Shown here piece by piece: positions 26,481-36,491 of a DNA stretch of 64,000 nt. The notes under the pieces were generated by a model. It did not search any database, was not told the DNA's origin, and saw only the letters and a list, made by a program, of their open reading frames with translations. The DNA comes from Flavobacterium dauae (GTDB taxonomy: Bacteria > Bacteroidota > Bacteroidia > Flavobacteriales > Flavobacteriaceae). A program made the position numbers and the translations under genes. The stretch is from assembly GCF_004151275.2 (NCBI RefSeq), contig NZ_CP130821.1, forward strand, positions 1,240,001 to 1,304,000, read 5' to 3'. Position 1 is the first letter of the stretch, and each line of letters opens with the position of its first letter.

Positions 26481-28742
26481 TTATATTCCTGCCGCGATTA
26501 AATTTAATGCAGAACCTGCTTTAAACCATTCAATCTGGCTGTCGTTATAGGTATGATTTGCCATAATGATATCTTTAGATCCATCTTTATGAACAAATTC
26601 TAATGTTAACTGTTTTCCCGGAGCAAATTCGGTTAAATCTAAAAAGTTAATGGTATCGTCTTCTTGAATTTTATTGTAATCTGCTTCGTTAGCAAACGTT
26701 AATGCCAGCATACCTTGTTTTTTAAGGTTGGTTTCGTGAATACGGGCAAACGATTTTACCAATACCGCTTTTACGCCTAAATGGCGTGGTTCCATTGCAG
26801 CGTGTTCACGAGAAGATCCTTCACCGTAATTTTGATCGCCCACAACAATAGTAGGAATTCCTGCCGCTTTATATGCACGTTGAACCGCCGGAACTTCGGC
26901 ATACTCACCAGTTAATTGATTTTTAACGCTGTTTGTTTTATTGTTAAAAGCATTTTCGGCACCAATTAACATATTGTTTGAAATATTGTCCAAGTGACCA
27001 CGGAAACGCAACCAAGGCCCGGCCATTGAAATATGGTCGGTGGTACATTTACCAAATGCTTTGATTAACAATTTTGCACCAGTAATATTTTGACCATTCC
27101 AAGGTTGAAAAGGTTCTAACAACTGTAAACGCGATGAATCTGGCGACACGATTACCTGCACGCTTGATCCGTTTGCAGCCGGAGCTTGAAAACCAGGATC
27201 TTCCACGTCGAATCCTTTAGAAGGTAATTCATCGCCAAACGGAGGCTTAAACATAACTTCTTCTCCGTTATCATTTATTAAGGTGTCTGTAATTGGGTTG
27301 AAATCTAAACGACCTGAGATAGCCAATGCCGCAACCATTTCTGGTGATGTTACAAAAGCATGTGTGTTTGGATTTCCGTCGGCACGTTTAGAGAAATTTC
27401 GGTTGAACGAGTGAACAATTGTGTTTTTTTCTTGTTTATCGGCTCCTTCACGATCCCATTGTCCAATACACGGTCCGCAGGCATTTGTAAATACTTTGGT
27501 TCCCATTTTTTCAAAAGCAGCAATAATACCGTCTCGTTCAATGGTGTAACGAATTTGTTCTGATCCCGGGTTGATTCCGAATTCTGCTTTTGGAGAGAGG
27601 CCTAATGCTACTGCTTGATTAACGATGGAAACCGCTCTTGACATATCTTCGTAAGACGAGTTGGTACAAGATCCGATTAATCCCCATTCTACTTTTACCG
27701 GCCAATCGTTTTTAGCAGCTTCTTCTTTCATTTTAGAAACAGGTGTACCGCGATCTGGTGTAAAAGGACCGTTGATATAAGGTTCTAATTCTGATAAATT
27801 AATTTCGATCAATTCATCAAAATATTGGTCAGGATTTGCGTAAACTTCGGCATCGGCGGTTAAATAATCGGCAACTTTATCTGCTGCTTCAACCACATCT
27901 GCACGGCCGGTAGCCGTTAAATATCTTCTCATAGAATCATCGTACCCAAAAGTTGATGTGGTTGCACCAATTTCGGCACCCATATTACAAATGGTTCCTT
28001 TACCCGTACAAGACATTGAAGTTGCACCTTCGCCAAAATATTCAACAATAGCTCCGGTACCACCTTTAACGGTTAAAATATCGGCAACGCGTAAAATAAC
28101 ATCTTTTGGAGCCGTCCAACCGTTTAATTTTCCGGTTAGTTTCACCCCGATTAATTTAGGAAATTTTAATTCCCAAGCCATACCGCTCATTACGTCAACT
28201 GCATCGGCACCGCCCACACCAATTGCCAACATACCCAATCCACCGGCATTAACAGTGTGCGAATCGGTACCAATCATCATTCCGCCAGGAAATGCGTAAT
28301 TTTCTAAAACAATTTGGTGTATGATACCTGCACCCGGTTTCCAAAATCCAATTCCGTATTTATTAGAAACCGAAGAAAGAAAATCGAAAACTTCTTTAGA
28401 CTGGGAGTTTGCAACAGCTAAATCTTTTTCGGCACCCACTTTTGCCTGAATTAAATGGTCGCAATGTACGGTTGTGGGTACGGCAACTTTGTCTTTACCT
28501 GCGTGCATAAACTGCAACAAAGCCATTTGGGCAGTTGCATCTTGGCAAGCTATACGATCTGGTGCAAAGTCAACATAATCTTTAGAACGTGTAAATTTTG
28601 CAGAAGGTGTACCTTCCCATAAATGGGCATATAAAATTTTCTCTGAAAGTGTTAACGGGCGACCAACCAATTCGCGTGCTTTGTCAACACGAGCTGGCAT
28701 AGTATCATACACTTTTTTAATCATTTCAATATCAAAAGCCAT
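26481..28742 (-). CDS. Aconitate hydratase, mitochondrial/AcnA-type
   Basis: A TCA-cycle enzyme that isomerises citrate to isocitrate through a [4Fe-4S] cluster. 753 residues, the length of the mitochondrial-type branch rather than of long AcnA (about 890). Cluster cysteines lie in [11 protein letters not shown] and in [32 protein letters not shown] and the swivel-domain loop [19 protein letters not shown] are conserved. It is colinear with acnB upstream, but an old terminator and now an IS lie between them. Confidence 0.94.
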   Translation of the reverse strand: MAFDIEMIKKVYDTMPARVDKARELVGRPLTLSEKILYAHLWEGTPSAKFTRSKDYVDFAPDRIACQDATAQMALLQFMHAGKDKVAVPTTVHCDHLIQAKVGAEKDLAVANSQSKEVFDFLSSVSNKYGIGFWKPGAGIIHQIVLENYAFPGGMMIGTDSHTVNAGGLGMLAIGVGGADAVDVMSGMAWELKFPKLIGVKLTGKLNGWTAPKDVILRVADILTVKGGTGAIVEYFGEGATSMSCTGKGTICNMGAEIGATTSTFGYDDSMRRYLTATGRADVVEAADKVADYLTADAEVYANPDQYFDELIEINLSELEPYINGPFTPDRGTPVSKMKEEAAKNDWPVKVEWGLIGSCTNSSYEDMSRAVSIVNQAVALGLSPKAEFGINPGSEQIRYTIERDGIIAAFEKMGTKVFTNACGPCIGQWDREGADKQEKNTIVHSFNRNFSKRADGNPNTHAFVTSPEMVAALAISGRLDFNPITDTLINDNGEEVMFKPPFGDELPSKGFDVEDPGFQAPAANGSSVQVIVSPDSSRLQLLEPFQPWNGQNITGAKLLIKAFGKCTTDHISMAGPWLRFRGHLDNISNNMLIGAENAFNNKTNSVKNQLTGEYAEVPAVQRAYKAAGIPTIVVGDQNYGEGSSREHAAMEPRHLGVKAVLVKSFARIHETNLKKQGMLALTFANEADYNKIQEDDTINFLDLTEFAPGKQLTLEFVHKDGSKDIIMANHTYNDSQIEWFKAGSALNLIAAGI

Positions 28743-28880
28743 AGTACTTTTTTTTAAGTTAATTTATTTAGTTATAAAAACACACTACAATTTACTGATT
28801 TTTTTAAAAATGAGTTCTAAATTAGTGTTAAGTGTTATAATTTAAAATCATTCTAACTAATGATTGTGATAATTAAAAAT

Positions 28881-28912
28881 AAACGAGGTAACCTAAAAAG
28901 ATTACCTCGTTT
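28881..28912 (-). terminator. Ancestral acnB terminator, now stranded beyond the IS
   Basis: AAACGAGGTAA pairs with TTACCTCGTTT around a 10-base loop, with a T tract on the minus strand. Before the IS inserted, this hairpin lay about 30 bases after the acnB stop codon. It is now nearly 1 kb away and would end transcripts that read through the IS. Confidence 0.75.
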
Positions 28913-28936
28913 TAATTTTAGTATAAAAACTATTTA

Positions 28937-29893
28937 TAGAGGTCATAACTTAATTACATACTAAATCGGCTTGTGAAATTGGATTTCTACTAACCATTCT
29001 CTTAATAAGATTGTTGAATATTGTTTGCTTAGATTGAGAACGATTTATTCTGAAACAAAATTCACTTAAATATCTATTGATATTAGAATCCGAAACCCAA
29101 GAATAGGTTGTTCTCAACCACGATTTCACTTGATGAATCATGGTGTGTAGTACCGGAAAATTTTTACCCTTATTACTTGGAATTTGCGTAATCTTAAAAT
29201 CTTTTATTGGTCTATATCCTTTCCAATCATCTGTAACGATTTGGGCTGATCTATCTATGTGTTTATAGAAAATTGTTTGTAGAGATTTGGCTGAAAAATC
29301 TTTGATTTTCAACGCATAAAAACGTTTGACTTTCCCTTCATCTGTAAGCTCCACAGCACATACAACCTTCTTCTTTTTGGTAGCATAACTTCTTCCTTGT
29401 TTTCCATTTTCCTTTCCTCCAACGGTAAACTCATCAATCTGAACCAGACCTTTCATCCCGTCTTTTTCATCAGATTTCATAGCTTCACGAACCTTATGCA
29501 TAAATAAACGAGCTGTATTTTCTGCAACTCCATAACGAACAGACATTTGCAAAGCAGATAAATCTTTTGTTGTGGTACTCATCTCAAAACAAATGAAAAA
29601 AGCCTTTCTTAAACCGAACTTAACTCTGTGAAAAAGTGTGCCCGAGCTTGGACTTTCTGTATCACTACAAATATTGCAGGTTCTTGAAAAGTCTTTTCTA
29701 ATCTGATATTTTGTATGACCACATTTGCGACAACAATAGCCTTTTTCCCACTTCCAATGTGCAAGATATTTTTCACAATCTAGGTCGGTTTTGAAGTGTT
29801 CAGCAAACTCCAGAAGATTTTGACCTTTAAAAATTTCCATATTTCTCACTTTTTTAAGCACTTTAAAGATATGAAATTATCTTATGACCTCTA
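28937..29893 (-). mobile_element. IS1595-family insertion sequence, copy 2
   Basis: 957 bp, the same length and the same inverted ends as the copy at 7684-8640. It is flanked by an exact 8-bp target duplication ACTATTTA (28929-28936 and 29894-29901). The right duplication contains the acnB stop codon (29899-29901), so the insertion hit the last codon of acnB and yet left it intact. Confidence 0.93.
28950..29840 (-). CDS. IS1595-family transposase, copy 2
   Basis: The predicted protein is identical to that of copy 1: zinc ribbon CRKCGHTKYQ, DEFTVGG and TDDWKGY catalytic blocks, and the ISXO2-like C-terminal segment. The start was again placed at the internal ATG (29840) rather than the upstream GTG (29861). 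The gene is intact. It reads in the same direction as acnB, so acnB transcripts may run into it. Confidence 0.9.
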   Translation of the reverse strand: MEIFKGQNLLEFAEHFKTDLDCEKYLAHWKWEKGYCCRKCGHTKYQIRKDFSRTCNICSDTESPSSGTLFHRVKFGLRKAFFICFEMSTTTKDLSALQMSVRYGVAENTARLFMHKVREAMKSDEKDGMKGLVQIDEFTVGGKENGKQGRSYATKKKKVVCAVELTDEGKVKRFYALKIKDFSAKSLQTIFYKHIDRSAQIVTDDWKGYRPIKDFKITQIPSNKGKNFPVLHTMIHQVKSWLRTTYSWVSDSNINRYLSEFCFRINRSQSKQTIFNNLIKRMVSRNPISQADLVCN

Positions 29894-29898
29894 ACTAT

Positions 29899-32664
29899 TT
29901 ATAGTTTAGTTGATACAGGTGCAAATTTTGTTAAATTAATGCCTTGCACCGCCATTTTATATTCTTCGATATTCGGAATTCTACCTAAAATTGCAGAAAG
30001 TACTACTACCGGAGTAGAGGCTAATAAAGATTCTCCTTTTTTGCCGTCACGGTCTTCAACAACACGCCCCTGGAATAAACGAGTTGAAGTCGCCATAACA
30101 GTATCTCCTTTTTCTGCTTTTTCCTGGTTACCCATACAAAGGTTACAACCCGGACGTTCTAAATACATGATGTTTTCGTATTCTGTACGTGCTGTAGATT
30201 TTGGTAAGGCATCAGAGAATTCGAAACCTGAATATTTTTGTAAATATTCCCAATCTCCTTCCGCTTTTAACTCGTCGATAATGTTGTAAGTAGGTGCTGC
30301 AACAACTAATGGTGCGTTAAATTTTACTTCGCCTTGTTGTTTTTCAACGTTTTTCAACATTTGAGAAACAATTTTTAAGTCGTCTTTATGAACCATACAA
30401 GATCCTACGAAACCAAGATCAACTTTTTTATCGCCACCGTAGTAAGACAAATCACGGATAGTGTCATGTGTGTATCGTTTAGAAACATCTTCGTTATTAA
30501 CGTCCGGATCGGCAATCATTGGTTCGTCGATAATATCTAAATCAATCACAACTTCTGCATAATATTTTGCGTTTGCATCTGGAGTTAAAGCCGGTTTATC
30601 ACCCGATTTAATTTCTTCGATACGTTTGTTTGCTTTATCAATTAAGCCTTGCAACACCTGGTTTTTATTATCCATACCTTTATCAATCATAATTTTGATA
30701 CGGCTTTTTGCAATTTCTAACGATTGGATTAATGTTTCGTCTTGAGAGATACAGATCGATGCTTTTGCTTTCATTTCGGCAGTCCAATCGGTAAAAGTAA
30801 AGGCTTGATCGGCTAATAAAGTTCCAATATGTACTTCGATGATACGACCTTGGAATACGTTTTCACCGTCGAATTGTTTCAACATTTGTTGCTGTGTTGC
30901 GTGAACCACATCACGGAAATCCATATGTTGTTTCATTTCTCCTTTAAAGGTCACTTTAACAGATTCCGGAATTGGCATAGACGCTTCGCCGGTTGCCAAA
31001 GCCAATGCTACTGTACCCGAATCGGCACCGAATGCAACACCTTTAGACATACGTGTGTGCGAGTCACCACCAATAATAATTGCCCATTCGTCAATAGTAA
31101 TATCATTTAAAACTTTGTGAATCACATCGGTCATTGCATGATATTTACCTTTAGGGTCGCGAGCAGTGATTACACCGAAATCGTTCATGAATTTCATTAA
31201 TTTAGGAATATTTGCTTGCGCTTTTTTATCCCAAACCGAAGCGGTGTGACAGCCAGATTGATAAGCACCGTCAACTGTTGGAGCAATAACTGTAGCCGCC
31301 ATAGACTCTAATTCCTGAGCAGTCATTAATCCGGTGGTGTCCTGAGAACCAACAATGTTTACTTTTACGCGAACGTCTGATCCCGCGTGCAATGTTTTAC
31401 CCGGAGCAATACCTACTGCATTTTTGTTGAAGATTTTTTCAACCGCAGTTAAACCTTGTCCTTCCTTAGAAACTTCTTTTGCCGGAGCAAATACTAAAGG
31501 TGCTTCAACCCCTAAAGTTTGTGCGGCAAATGTTTGTATTTTTTTACCAAAAACAATGGCGTAAGAACCACCTGCTTTAATAAATTCCATTTTTTGTGGA
31601 GTTAAAGAACGAGCCATATCAATTAACTCTTCTTCTCCGTTGTATAATTTTTTTGTTTTAGTATTGATTGTTAAAATCGTACCTGTTGCAACAGAGTAAA
31701 CTTCTTCTAAAACAGGATCTCCGCTTTCGTTACGAACAACTTCTCCGTTAACATCCACTTGTTTTTTCCAGTTTTTAAGGTCGATACCAATACCGCCCGT
31801 TACGTCAACAGTTGTTAAGAAAATAGGAGAAATTCCGTTAGTTCCTGCAACAATTGGTGCAATATTTACGAAAGGAATGTATGGCGATGCTTGTTTACCT
31901 GTCCATAATGCTACGTTGTTTACACCTGACATACGTGATGAACCTACGCCCATTGTACCTTTTTCGGCAATTAACATAACGCTAGCATCGGGATGTTGAG
32001 CTTGTAAAGTGCGAATTTCTGCTTGTGCTTCTGGTGTAATCATACATTTACCGTGCAATTCACGGTCCGAACGTGAGTGTGCTTGGTTACCCGGCGATAA
32101 TAAATCGGTAGAAATATCACCTTCGGCAGCAATATAAGTTACCACTTTAATTTCTTCGGCAACTTCTGGTAATTTTGTAAAAAATTCTGCTTTGGCGTAG
32201 CTTTCTAAAATATCTTTTGCAATTGCATTTCCTGTTTTGTAAGCATCGGCTAAACGTGCCGTATCTGCATCGTATAAGAAAACTTGTGTTTTTAATACTT
32301 CGGCAGCTTGTTTTGCAATTGTTTCGTTATTTCCTAAAGCTAAATCTAAAAGAACCTTGATAGAAGGTCCACCCTTCATATGAGATAACAATTCAAATGC
32401 AAAAGTTGGTGTAATTTCTTCTACAACCGCTTCGTTTAAAATGATTTCTTTTAAAAATGTTGCTTTTACACCTGCTGCAGATGTTGTGCCGGGCAAGGTG
32501 TTGTAGATAAAAAACTGAACCGAATCTTTGCGATATTCGTTGTTAATATCCTTAATTTGTTCAATGATTTCGCTTAATAATTCCGCTTCATCAATTGGTT
32601 TTGGGTTTAATCCTTGATTTTTTCTTTCTTCAATTTCGTTAAGATACTCTTGGTAAAGACTCAT
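29899..32664 (-). CDS. acnB: Aconitate hydratase B / 2-methylisocitrate dehydratase
   Basis: 921 residues. AcnB-type aconitases have the swivel domain ahead of the catalytic core and act in the TCA cycle and, in some species, on 2-methylisocitrate. The N-terminal HEAT-like helical region (about 1-160) is followed by the swivel domain with EKGTMGVGSSRMSG. The core has GGDSHTRMSKGVAFGADSG, and the cluster cysteines are in GSCMVHKDD and in GCNLCMGNQEKAEKG. The gene is complete in spite of an IS inserted at its stop codon. The 5' leader is unusually long (about 120 bases). Confidence 0.95.
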   Translation of the reverse strand: MSLYQEYLNEIEERKNQGLNPKPIDEAELLSEIIEQIKDINNEYRKDSVQFFIYNTLPGTTSAAGVKATFLKEIILNEAVVEEITPTFAFELLSHMKGGPSIKVLLDLALGNNETIAKQAAEVLKTQVFLYDADTARLADAYKTGNAIAKDILESYAKAEFFTKLPEVAEEIKVVTYIAAEGDISTDLLSPGNQAHSRSDRELHGKCMITPEAQAEIRTLQAQHPDASVMLIAEKGTMGVGSSRMSGVNNVALWTGKQASPYIPFVNIAPIVAGTNGISPIFLTTVDVTGGIGIDLKNWKKQVDVNGEVVRNESGDPVLEEVYSVATGTILTINTKTKKLYNGEEELIDMARSLTPQKMEFIKAGGSYAIVFGKKIQTFAAQTLGVEAPLVFAPAKEVSKEGQGLTAVEKIFNKNAVGIAPGKTLHAGSDVRVKVNIVGSQDTTGLMTAQELESMAATVIAPTVDGAYQSGCHTASVWDKKAQANIPKLMKFMNDFGVITARDPKGKYHAMTDVIHKVLNDITIDEWAIIIGGDSHTRMSKGVAFGADSGTVALALATGEASMPIPESVKVTFKGEMKQHMDFRDVVHATQQQMLKQFDGENVFQGRIIEVHIGTLLADQAFTFTDWTAEMKAKASICISQDETLIQSLEIAKSRIKIMIDKGMDNKNQVLQGLIDKANKRIEEIKSGDKPALTPDANAKYYAEVVIDLDIIDEPMIADPDVNNEDVSKRYTHDTIRDLSYYGGDKKVDLGFVGSCMVHKDDLKIVSQMLKNVEKQQGEVKFNAPLVVAAPTYNIIDELKAEGDWEYLQKYSGFEFSDALPKSTARTEYENIMYLERPGCNLCMGNQEKAEKGDTVMATSTRLFQGRVVEDRDGKKGESLLASTPVVVLSAILGRIPNIEEYKMAVQGINLTKFAPVSTKL

Positions 32665-32791
32665 AAATAATAATTATTGTTGATATTAATTGTTGTTAGA
32701 AGGATGATACCACACTCTTTTTGCAACTAAAAATTGTTTTTATAAAGTTTTTGTTTCTTTGGAATATATCCGAATTCCAAATTTCACAGTG

Positions 32792-32799
32792 CAAAATTA
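32792..32799 (-). promoter_or_regulatory. Probable -7 element of acnB
   Basis: TAATTTTG on the minus strand matches TAnnTTTG, but it lies about 128 bases before the ATG, far longer than the 15-36 bases seen at other genes here. No clear TTG lies at the right distance upstream. Confidence 0.4.
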
Positions 32800-32988
32800 C
32801 GAAAAGGTTTCGAAATTAAAAAGTTTTTAATAAAATCTTGATTTAGGGGAATTATTACTTGTGATTAATCCTTTTTGGTTGTTATAATATATTGAATTAA
32901 GACTATTTTGTGTGAATAATAAAAAAAATAATCTTTTTTTTGATTTATACCTATATTTAGGTTCTTAAAACTGATAAATAAACAAAAA

Positions 32989-33008
32989 AGCCCTTCAAAC
33001 GAAGGGCT
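32989..33008 (-). terminator. Terminator of the parvulin operon
   Basis: AGCCCTTC pairs with GAAGGGCT around an AAAC loop and is followed by a T tract on the minus strand, 11 bases beyond the stop codon. Confidence 0.85.
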
Positions 33009-33018
33009 CTTTAAAATA

Positions 33019-34377
33019 CTATTTTTTTAACCAATTACTTTTAAAAGTACAATTTTGATATTCATCATCAATATAAATATAAGTGTCACCAACTGTTTCT
33101 GAAACCCATTTGGCAATTGTTTCGCTTTTTTTTGCTGATAACGCTACATAACGGATTTTCATATAATCGTGAGAAAAATCGGCAAGATGCTCCGGAATTT
33201 TATTGGTTAGTTGTACAATTTTATAATACGATTCTGTGCGGTCATTTACAAAAGTTGTTGTAGAAATTTCGCCAACCTGTAAATTAGAAACCATTGAATA
33301 CAGTGTGCGGTCTTCCATTTTATTTAGTTCAAAACGTGTTTCGCCACGATCATTTGTCATAATACCGCCACTTTGTTTGGAATCTTTGTCTTGCGAATAT
33401 TGTCTTGCGGCATCTGCAAAGGTTATTTCTTTGTTAAGAATGCGTATGCGTAAATCGTCTAAATCAGTTTTAGCCTTGTCAAGTGCTGCTTGTGTGGGCC
33501 TTGGAGTTATTAAAATATGTCTTAACTCTAAATTTTTTCCGTTGATTTTTTCAAGCAGGATGATGTGGTAACCAAAATCGGTTTCGAACGGTTTTGATAT
33601 TTCTCCTTCTTTTAACGAAAAAGCCACGTCTTTGAATTCTTTTACAAATTGCGATTTTTTATCAATGGTGTAAAAACCACCGGTTTCTAAAGAACCTTTG
33701 TCTTCAGTGTACATATATACTTTACTTGTAAAAGATGCGCCGTCTAAAACATCCTGACGAATTTGGTTTAATTGGTCAATAACTGCCTGGCGTTGTTCTT
33801 TTGTAATTTCGGGTTTCATTACAATTTCGGCTAATTCTATTTCATCGCCAACTAAAGGAAGCGAATCTTTAGGGATATTGTTATAAAACTGACGAATTTC
33901 TTCGGGCGTAATGGTAACATCTTTAATCAACTCTTCTTGCATACGAGACGCCAGCAGGTTTTCTTTCATTATATCGAAAAAAGTTTCTCTTAAATCTTCG
34001 TAACTTTTTTTATTGTAGTGTTTTACAACGTTGTCAATAGAACCGGCGTATTCAACCATACGATCAATTTGTTCATCCATTCTTGAATTTACTTCATCAT
34101 CGGTAATTACAATACTGTCTTGAATTGCCTGATGTGAAAATAATTTGTTCTCTAAAAGGGCTCCTAAAATTTCGCAACGGCTTAATGTTGATACATCTTG
34201 ATTGGTTGCTTTTGCCTGAATAAAACCGTTATCGATATCTGAATCTAAAATTACGTAGCTACCCACAACGCCCACAACGCCATCGATACGTTTTTTTGAC
34301 GATTCTTGTGCCTGCGTGTTTACAAATCCCATAACAGCCAAAACTGTTAATAAAGTATGTTTAAGAAAAATTTTCAT
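33019..34377 (-). CDS. Periplasmic peptidyl-prolyl isomerase, SurA-like
   Basis: 452 residues. A signal peptide (MKIFLKHTLLTVLAVMGFVNTQAQ) is followed by a SurA-like N-terminal chaperone segment (RIDGVVGVVGSYVILDSDIDN) and two parvulin domains. The second is the clearer one (LELRHILITPRP, FADAARQYSQDKDSKQSGG). SurA escorts outer-membrane proteins through the periplasm. It follows another parvulin gene by 72 bases on the same strand, and the pair is probably one transcript. I would not use the name surA without a phylogeny, because Bacteroidota carry several such proteins. Confidence 0.85.
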   Translation of the reverse strand: MKIFLKHTLLTVLAVMGFVNTQAQESSKKRIDGVVGVVGSYVILDSDIDNGFIQAKATNQDVSTLSRCEILGALLENKLFSHQAIQDSIVITDDEVNSRMDEQIDRMVEYAGSIDNVVKHYNKKSYEDLRETFFDIMKENLLASRMQEELIKDVTITPEEIRQFYNNIPKDSLPLVGDEIELAEIVMKPEITKEQRQAVIDQLNQIRQDVLDGASFTSKVYMYTEDKGSLETGGFYTIDKKSQFVKEFKDVAFSLKEGEISKPFETDFGYHIILLEKINGKNLELRHILITPRPTQAALDKAKTDLDDLRIRILNKEITFADAARQYSQDKDSKQSGGIMTNDRGETRFELNKMEDRTLYSMVSNLQVGEISTTTFVNDRTESYYKIVQLTNKIPEHLADFSHDYMKIRYVALSAKKSETIAKWVSETVGDTYIYIDDEYQNCTFKSNWLKK

Positions 34378-34449
34378 AGTTGTTTATTAAAAATTTACAA
34401 ACCGCAACAAAGATACATAGCTACGGTTAACTTTTATATTTTTTTAATT

Positions 34450-36396
34450 TTAATTAAGAGTTTTTTTGTTGTATTTGGCTTTTAGCTGATTTAGTACATT
34501 TTCATTTACATTTATTTTTGCATTTTTCAACAATTCGTTGTTGTACTGCTGCTCAAATTTGTTTTGATAATCGGATAATACTTTAGATTTTACTTCTTCG
34601 TAAGTGGGTTGAACAGTTTCTTTACGGTCGCGAATATAGAAAACATAATAGTTGTTGTTGTGTTTTATTGCTTTTTGCCCCAACGTTTTTATGTCTAAAT
34701 TTTTTGGTAAACGCTTGTCGTCTAAAAGAAATCTGCCCTGGTATTTATAAACCATTGGAAAATCTACCTCTTTTATTGGATATTTAATGTTTAACAATTT
34801 GTTGTATGCTTTTGCGTCAGATTTTTTGGCAAATACATAAACTTCTCCGATAAAATAAGCCGGTTGCAGGTAGTTTGATTGATGTTCATCAAAATAATTT
34901 TTTAATGCCAGCGTATCTTTTGCACTTTCATTCCAAATTTTTTCTTCTAAAAAGTTAAATAAGATCAATCCTTCTTTATATTCATTTAAATGATGTGCAA
35001 AATCGGGAAAATTAACTTCTAAATTGTTGTTGTATTCTTCTTTAAGTTTGCGTAGCGAATAGACATCAAATGCTTTTTCAATTAAAAGCTCGTCGGTTTT
35101 TACAAAAGCATATTGATTGGCAGATGAATAAATATGTTCTAAAATGTTTTTTGCGGTTATTTTTTTATTGGCATAGGTAGCTAAAACCATTTCGGTTTCC
35201 AGATTGCTTTCAACCTTTGGATCGTTCAATAGTTCTTCGCGGTTAAGCAGTTTGATTGTTTTTACAATGTTCTCGTGATTGGTTTTAAAATGGTACTGTT
35301 CTTTTAAATGATGAATTAAATTTTTTTCTAATATTTTTGAACGGGAATCTGATTTTATCTTGCGTAAAAAATTCTCTTTCAACTCTTCTTTTGTCGGTCG
35401 ATCTTTAATATTGGTTACTGAAACAATGTGCCAGCCGTACTGACTAAAAAAGGGTTTGGAATAAGCACCTTTAAAATTTAAATTATACACAATATCTGAA
35501 ATTCCTTCAATATTTAAAGATCCTTCGTTGTAAACACCTAAATCGCCACCTTTATCGCGTGTGTAAGTATCTTCAGAAAAGTGAAAAGCTACATCGTAAA
35601 AAGTATCGCCAACTTCTAAACGTTTATAGATTTCATTGATTTTTTTTTTGGCTTCGACATCATTCATATTCTTTGCTTCAACCAAAATATGAGCAATGTT
35701 TTTAACTTTAGGCGTAGCCCGTTTGTTGTATACCTTTATTAAATGGTAACCAAAATTAGAACGAACCGGCAATGATATTTCGCCAATTTTTGTAGTGTAT
35801 GCACCACTTTCAAAAGGATAAACCATTTTAAAAACGCTGAAATAACCTAAATTGCCTTTATTGTTTTTGGCACTTAAATCGTCAGAAAATTTCAGGGCAG
35901 CGTCTTCAAAAGACATTCCGTTTAGCAGTTTACTGCGTATTTCTAACGCCTTGTTGTATGCTTTTAACGTATCGGCAGGTTGAGCCAGTTCATCTACGGC
36001 AACTAAAATATGTGAGGCTTTTATTTCGAAATCAGATCGTTCTAAAGCTTCATTCAGCAAGCGGTCTAATTCTTTTTCGTTGATAAAATATTTTTCAGCC
36101 AATTCTGCCCGATAACTTTTTAATTCTTGCCGAACAGCCGGTAATTTGTCAATTTCTAAATGGTAGGCATTTTGCAATCTTAATTTGTATATTTTATATA
36201 AATTAAAGTAATTACCGATCTCTTTTTGAGATTCGTCGGCAATAATATCAAGGTTTTTAGTGTATAATCGTTCAAAATCGGCAACATTGTAAATGCTGTC
36301 ATTTATTGTTACCAGTACATCGGTAGGTTTTTGTGCAAAAGTGTTTACAGATAAACTAAATAATAAAAATGTTAAGGTGGTTTTTATAAGCCTCAT
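34450..36396 (-). CDS. Periplasmic peptidyl-prolyl isomerase with two parvulin domains
   Basis: 648 residues with a signal peptide (MRLIKTTLTFLLFSLSVNTFAQ). Two parvulin domains are clear: FEIKASHILVAVDELAQ with FSDDLSAKNNKGNLGYFS (about 125-225), and VKNIAHILVEAKNM with FSEDTYTRDKGGDLGVY (about 230-330). The C-terminal 300 residues are helical and resemble the chaperone arms of PpiD/PrsA-type proteins. It is probably the first gene of a two-gene operon for outer-membrane protein folding. Its own substrate is unknown. Confidence 0.85.
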   Translation of the reverse strand: MRLIKTTLTFLLFSLSVNTFAQKPTDVLVTINDSIYNVADFERLYTKNLDIIADESQKEIGNYFNLYKIYKLRLQNAYHLEIDKLPAVRQELKSYRAELAEKYFINEKELDRLLNEALERSDFEIKASHILVAVDELAQPADTLKAYNKALEIRSKLLNGMSFEDAALKFSDDLSAKNNKGNLGYFSVFKMVYPFESGAYTTKIGEISLPVRSNFGYHLIKVYNKRATPKVKNIAHILVEAKNMNDVEAKKKINEIYKRLEVGDTFYDVAFHFSEDTYTRDKGGDLGVYNEGSLNIEGISDIVYNLNFKGAYSKPFFSQYGWHIVSVTNIKDRPTKEELKENFLRKIKSDSRSKILEKNLIHHLKEQYHFKTNHENIVKTIKLLNREELLNDPKVESNLETEMVLATYANKKITAKNILEHIYSSANQYAFVKTDELLIEKAFDVYSLRKLKEEYNNNLEVNFPDFAHHLNEYKEGLILFNFLEEKIWNESAKDTLALKNYFDEHQSNYLQPAYFIGEVYVFAKKSDAKAYNKLLNIKYPIKEVDFPMVYKYQGRFLLDDKRLPKNLDIKTLGQKAIKHNNNYYVFYIRDRKETVQPTYEEVKSKVLSDYQNKFEQQYNNELLKNAKINVNENVLNQLKAKYNKKTLN

Positions 36397-36450
36397 TATA
36401 GTTTAAGTTGTTTTCACAAAGTTAAACTTTTTTGCGAGAGAGCAATAGAT

Positions 36451-36479
36451 AAAAAATCCATTCAACGAATGGATTTTTT
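36451..36479 (-). terminator. Terminator of the fumarylacetoacetase gene
   Basis: AAAAAATCCATTC pairs with GAATGGATTTTTT around an AAC loop; a perfect 13-bp stem that ends in T residues on the minus strand, 12 bases past the stop codon. Confidence 0.85.
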
Positions 36480-36491
36480 ATCTATCAATAA

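Larger units (their letters stand above)
32665..33018. other. Intergenic stretch upstream of acnB
   Basis: 354 bases. From the acnB side it holds a long leader, a -7 element at 32792-32799, and a hairpin in the leader (TTGGAAT with ATTCCAA, about 32758-32780). An AT-rich stretch without features (about 32800-32985) follows, then the terminator of the upstream isomerase gene. Confidence 0.55.

Noticed and set aside
26481..32664. Two aconitases as an unusual duplication
   Set aside because: They belong to different, anciently separated aconitase types, and carrying both is common in this group.
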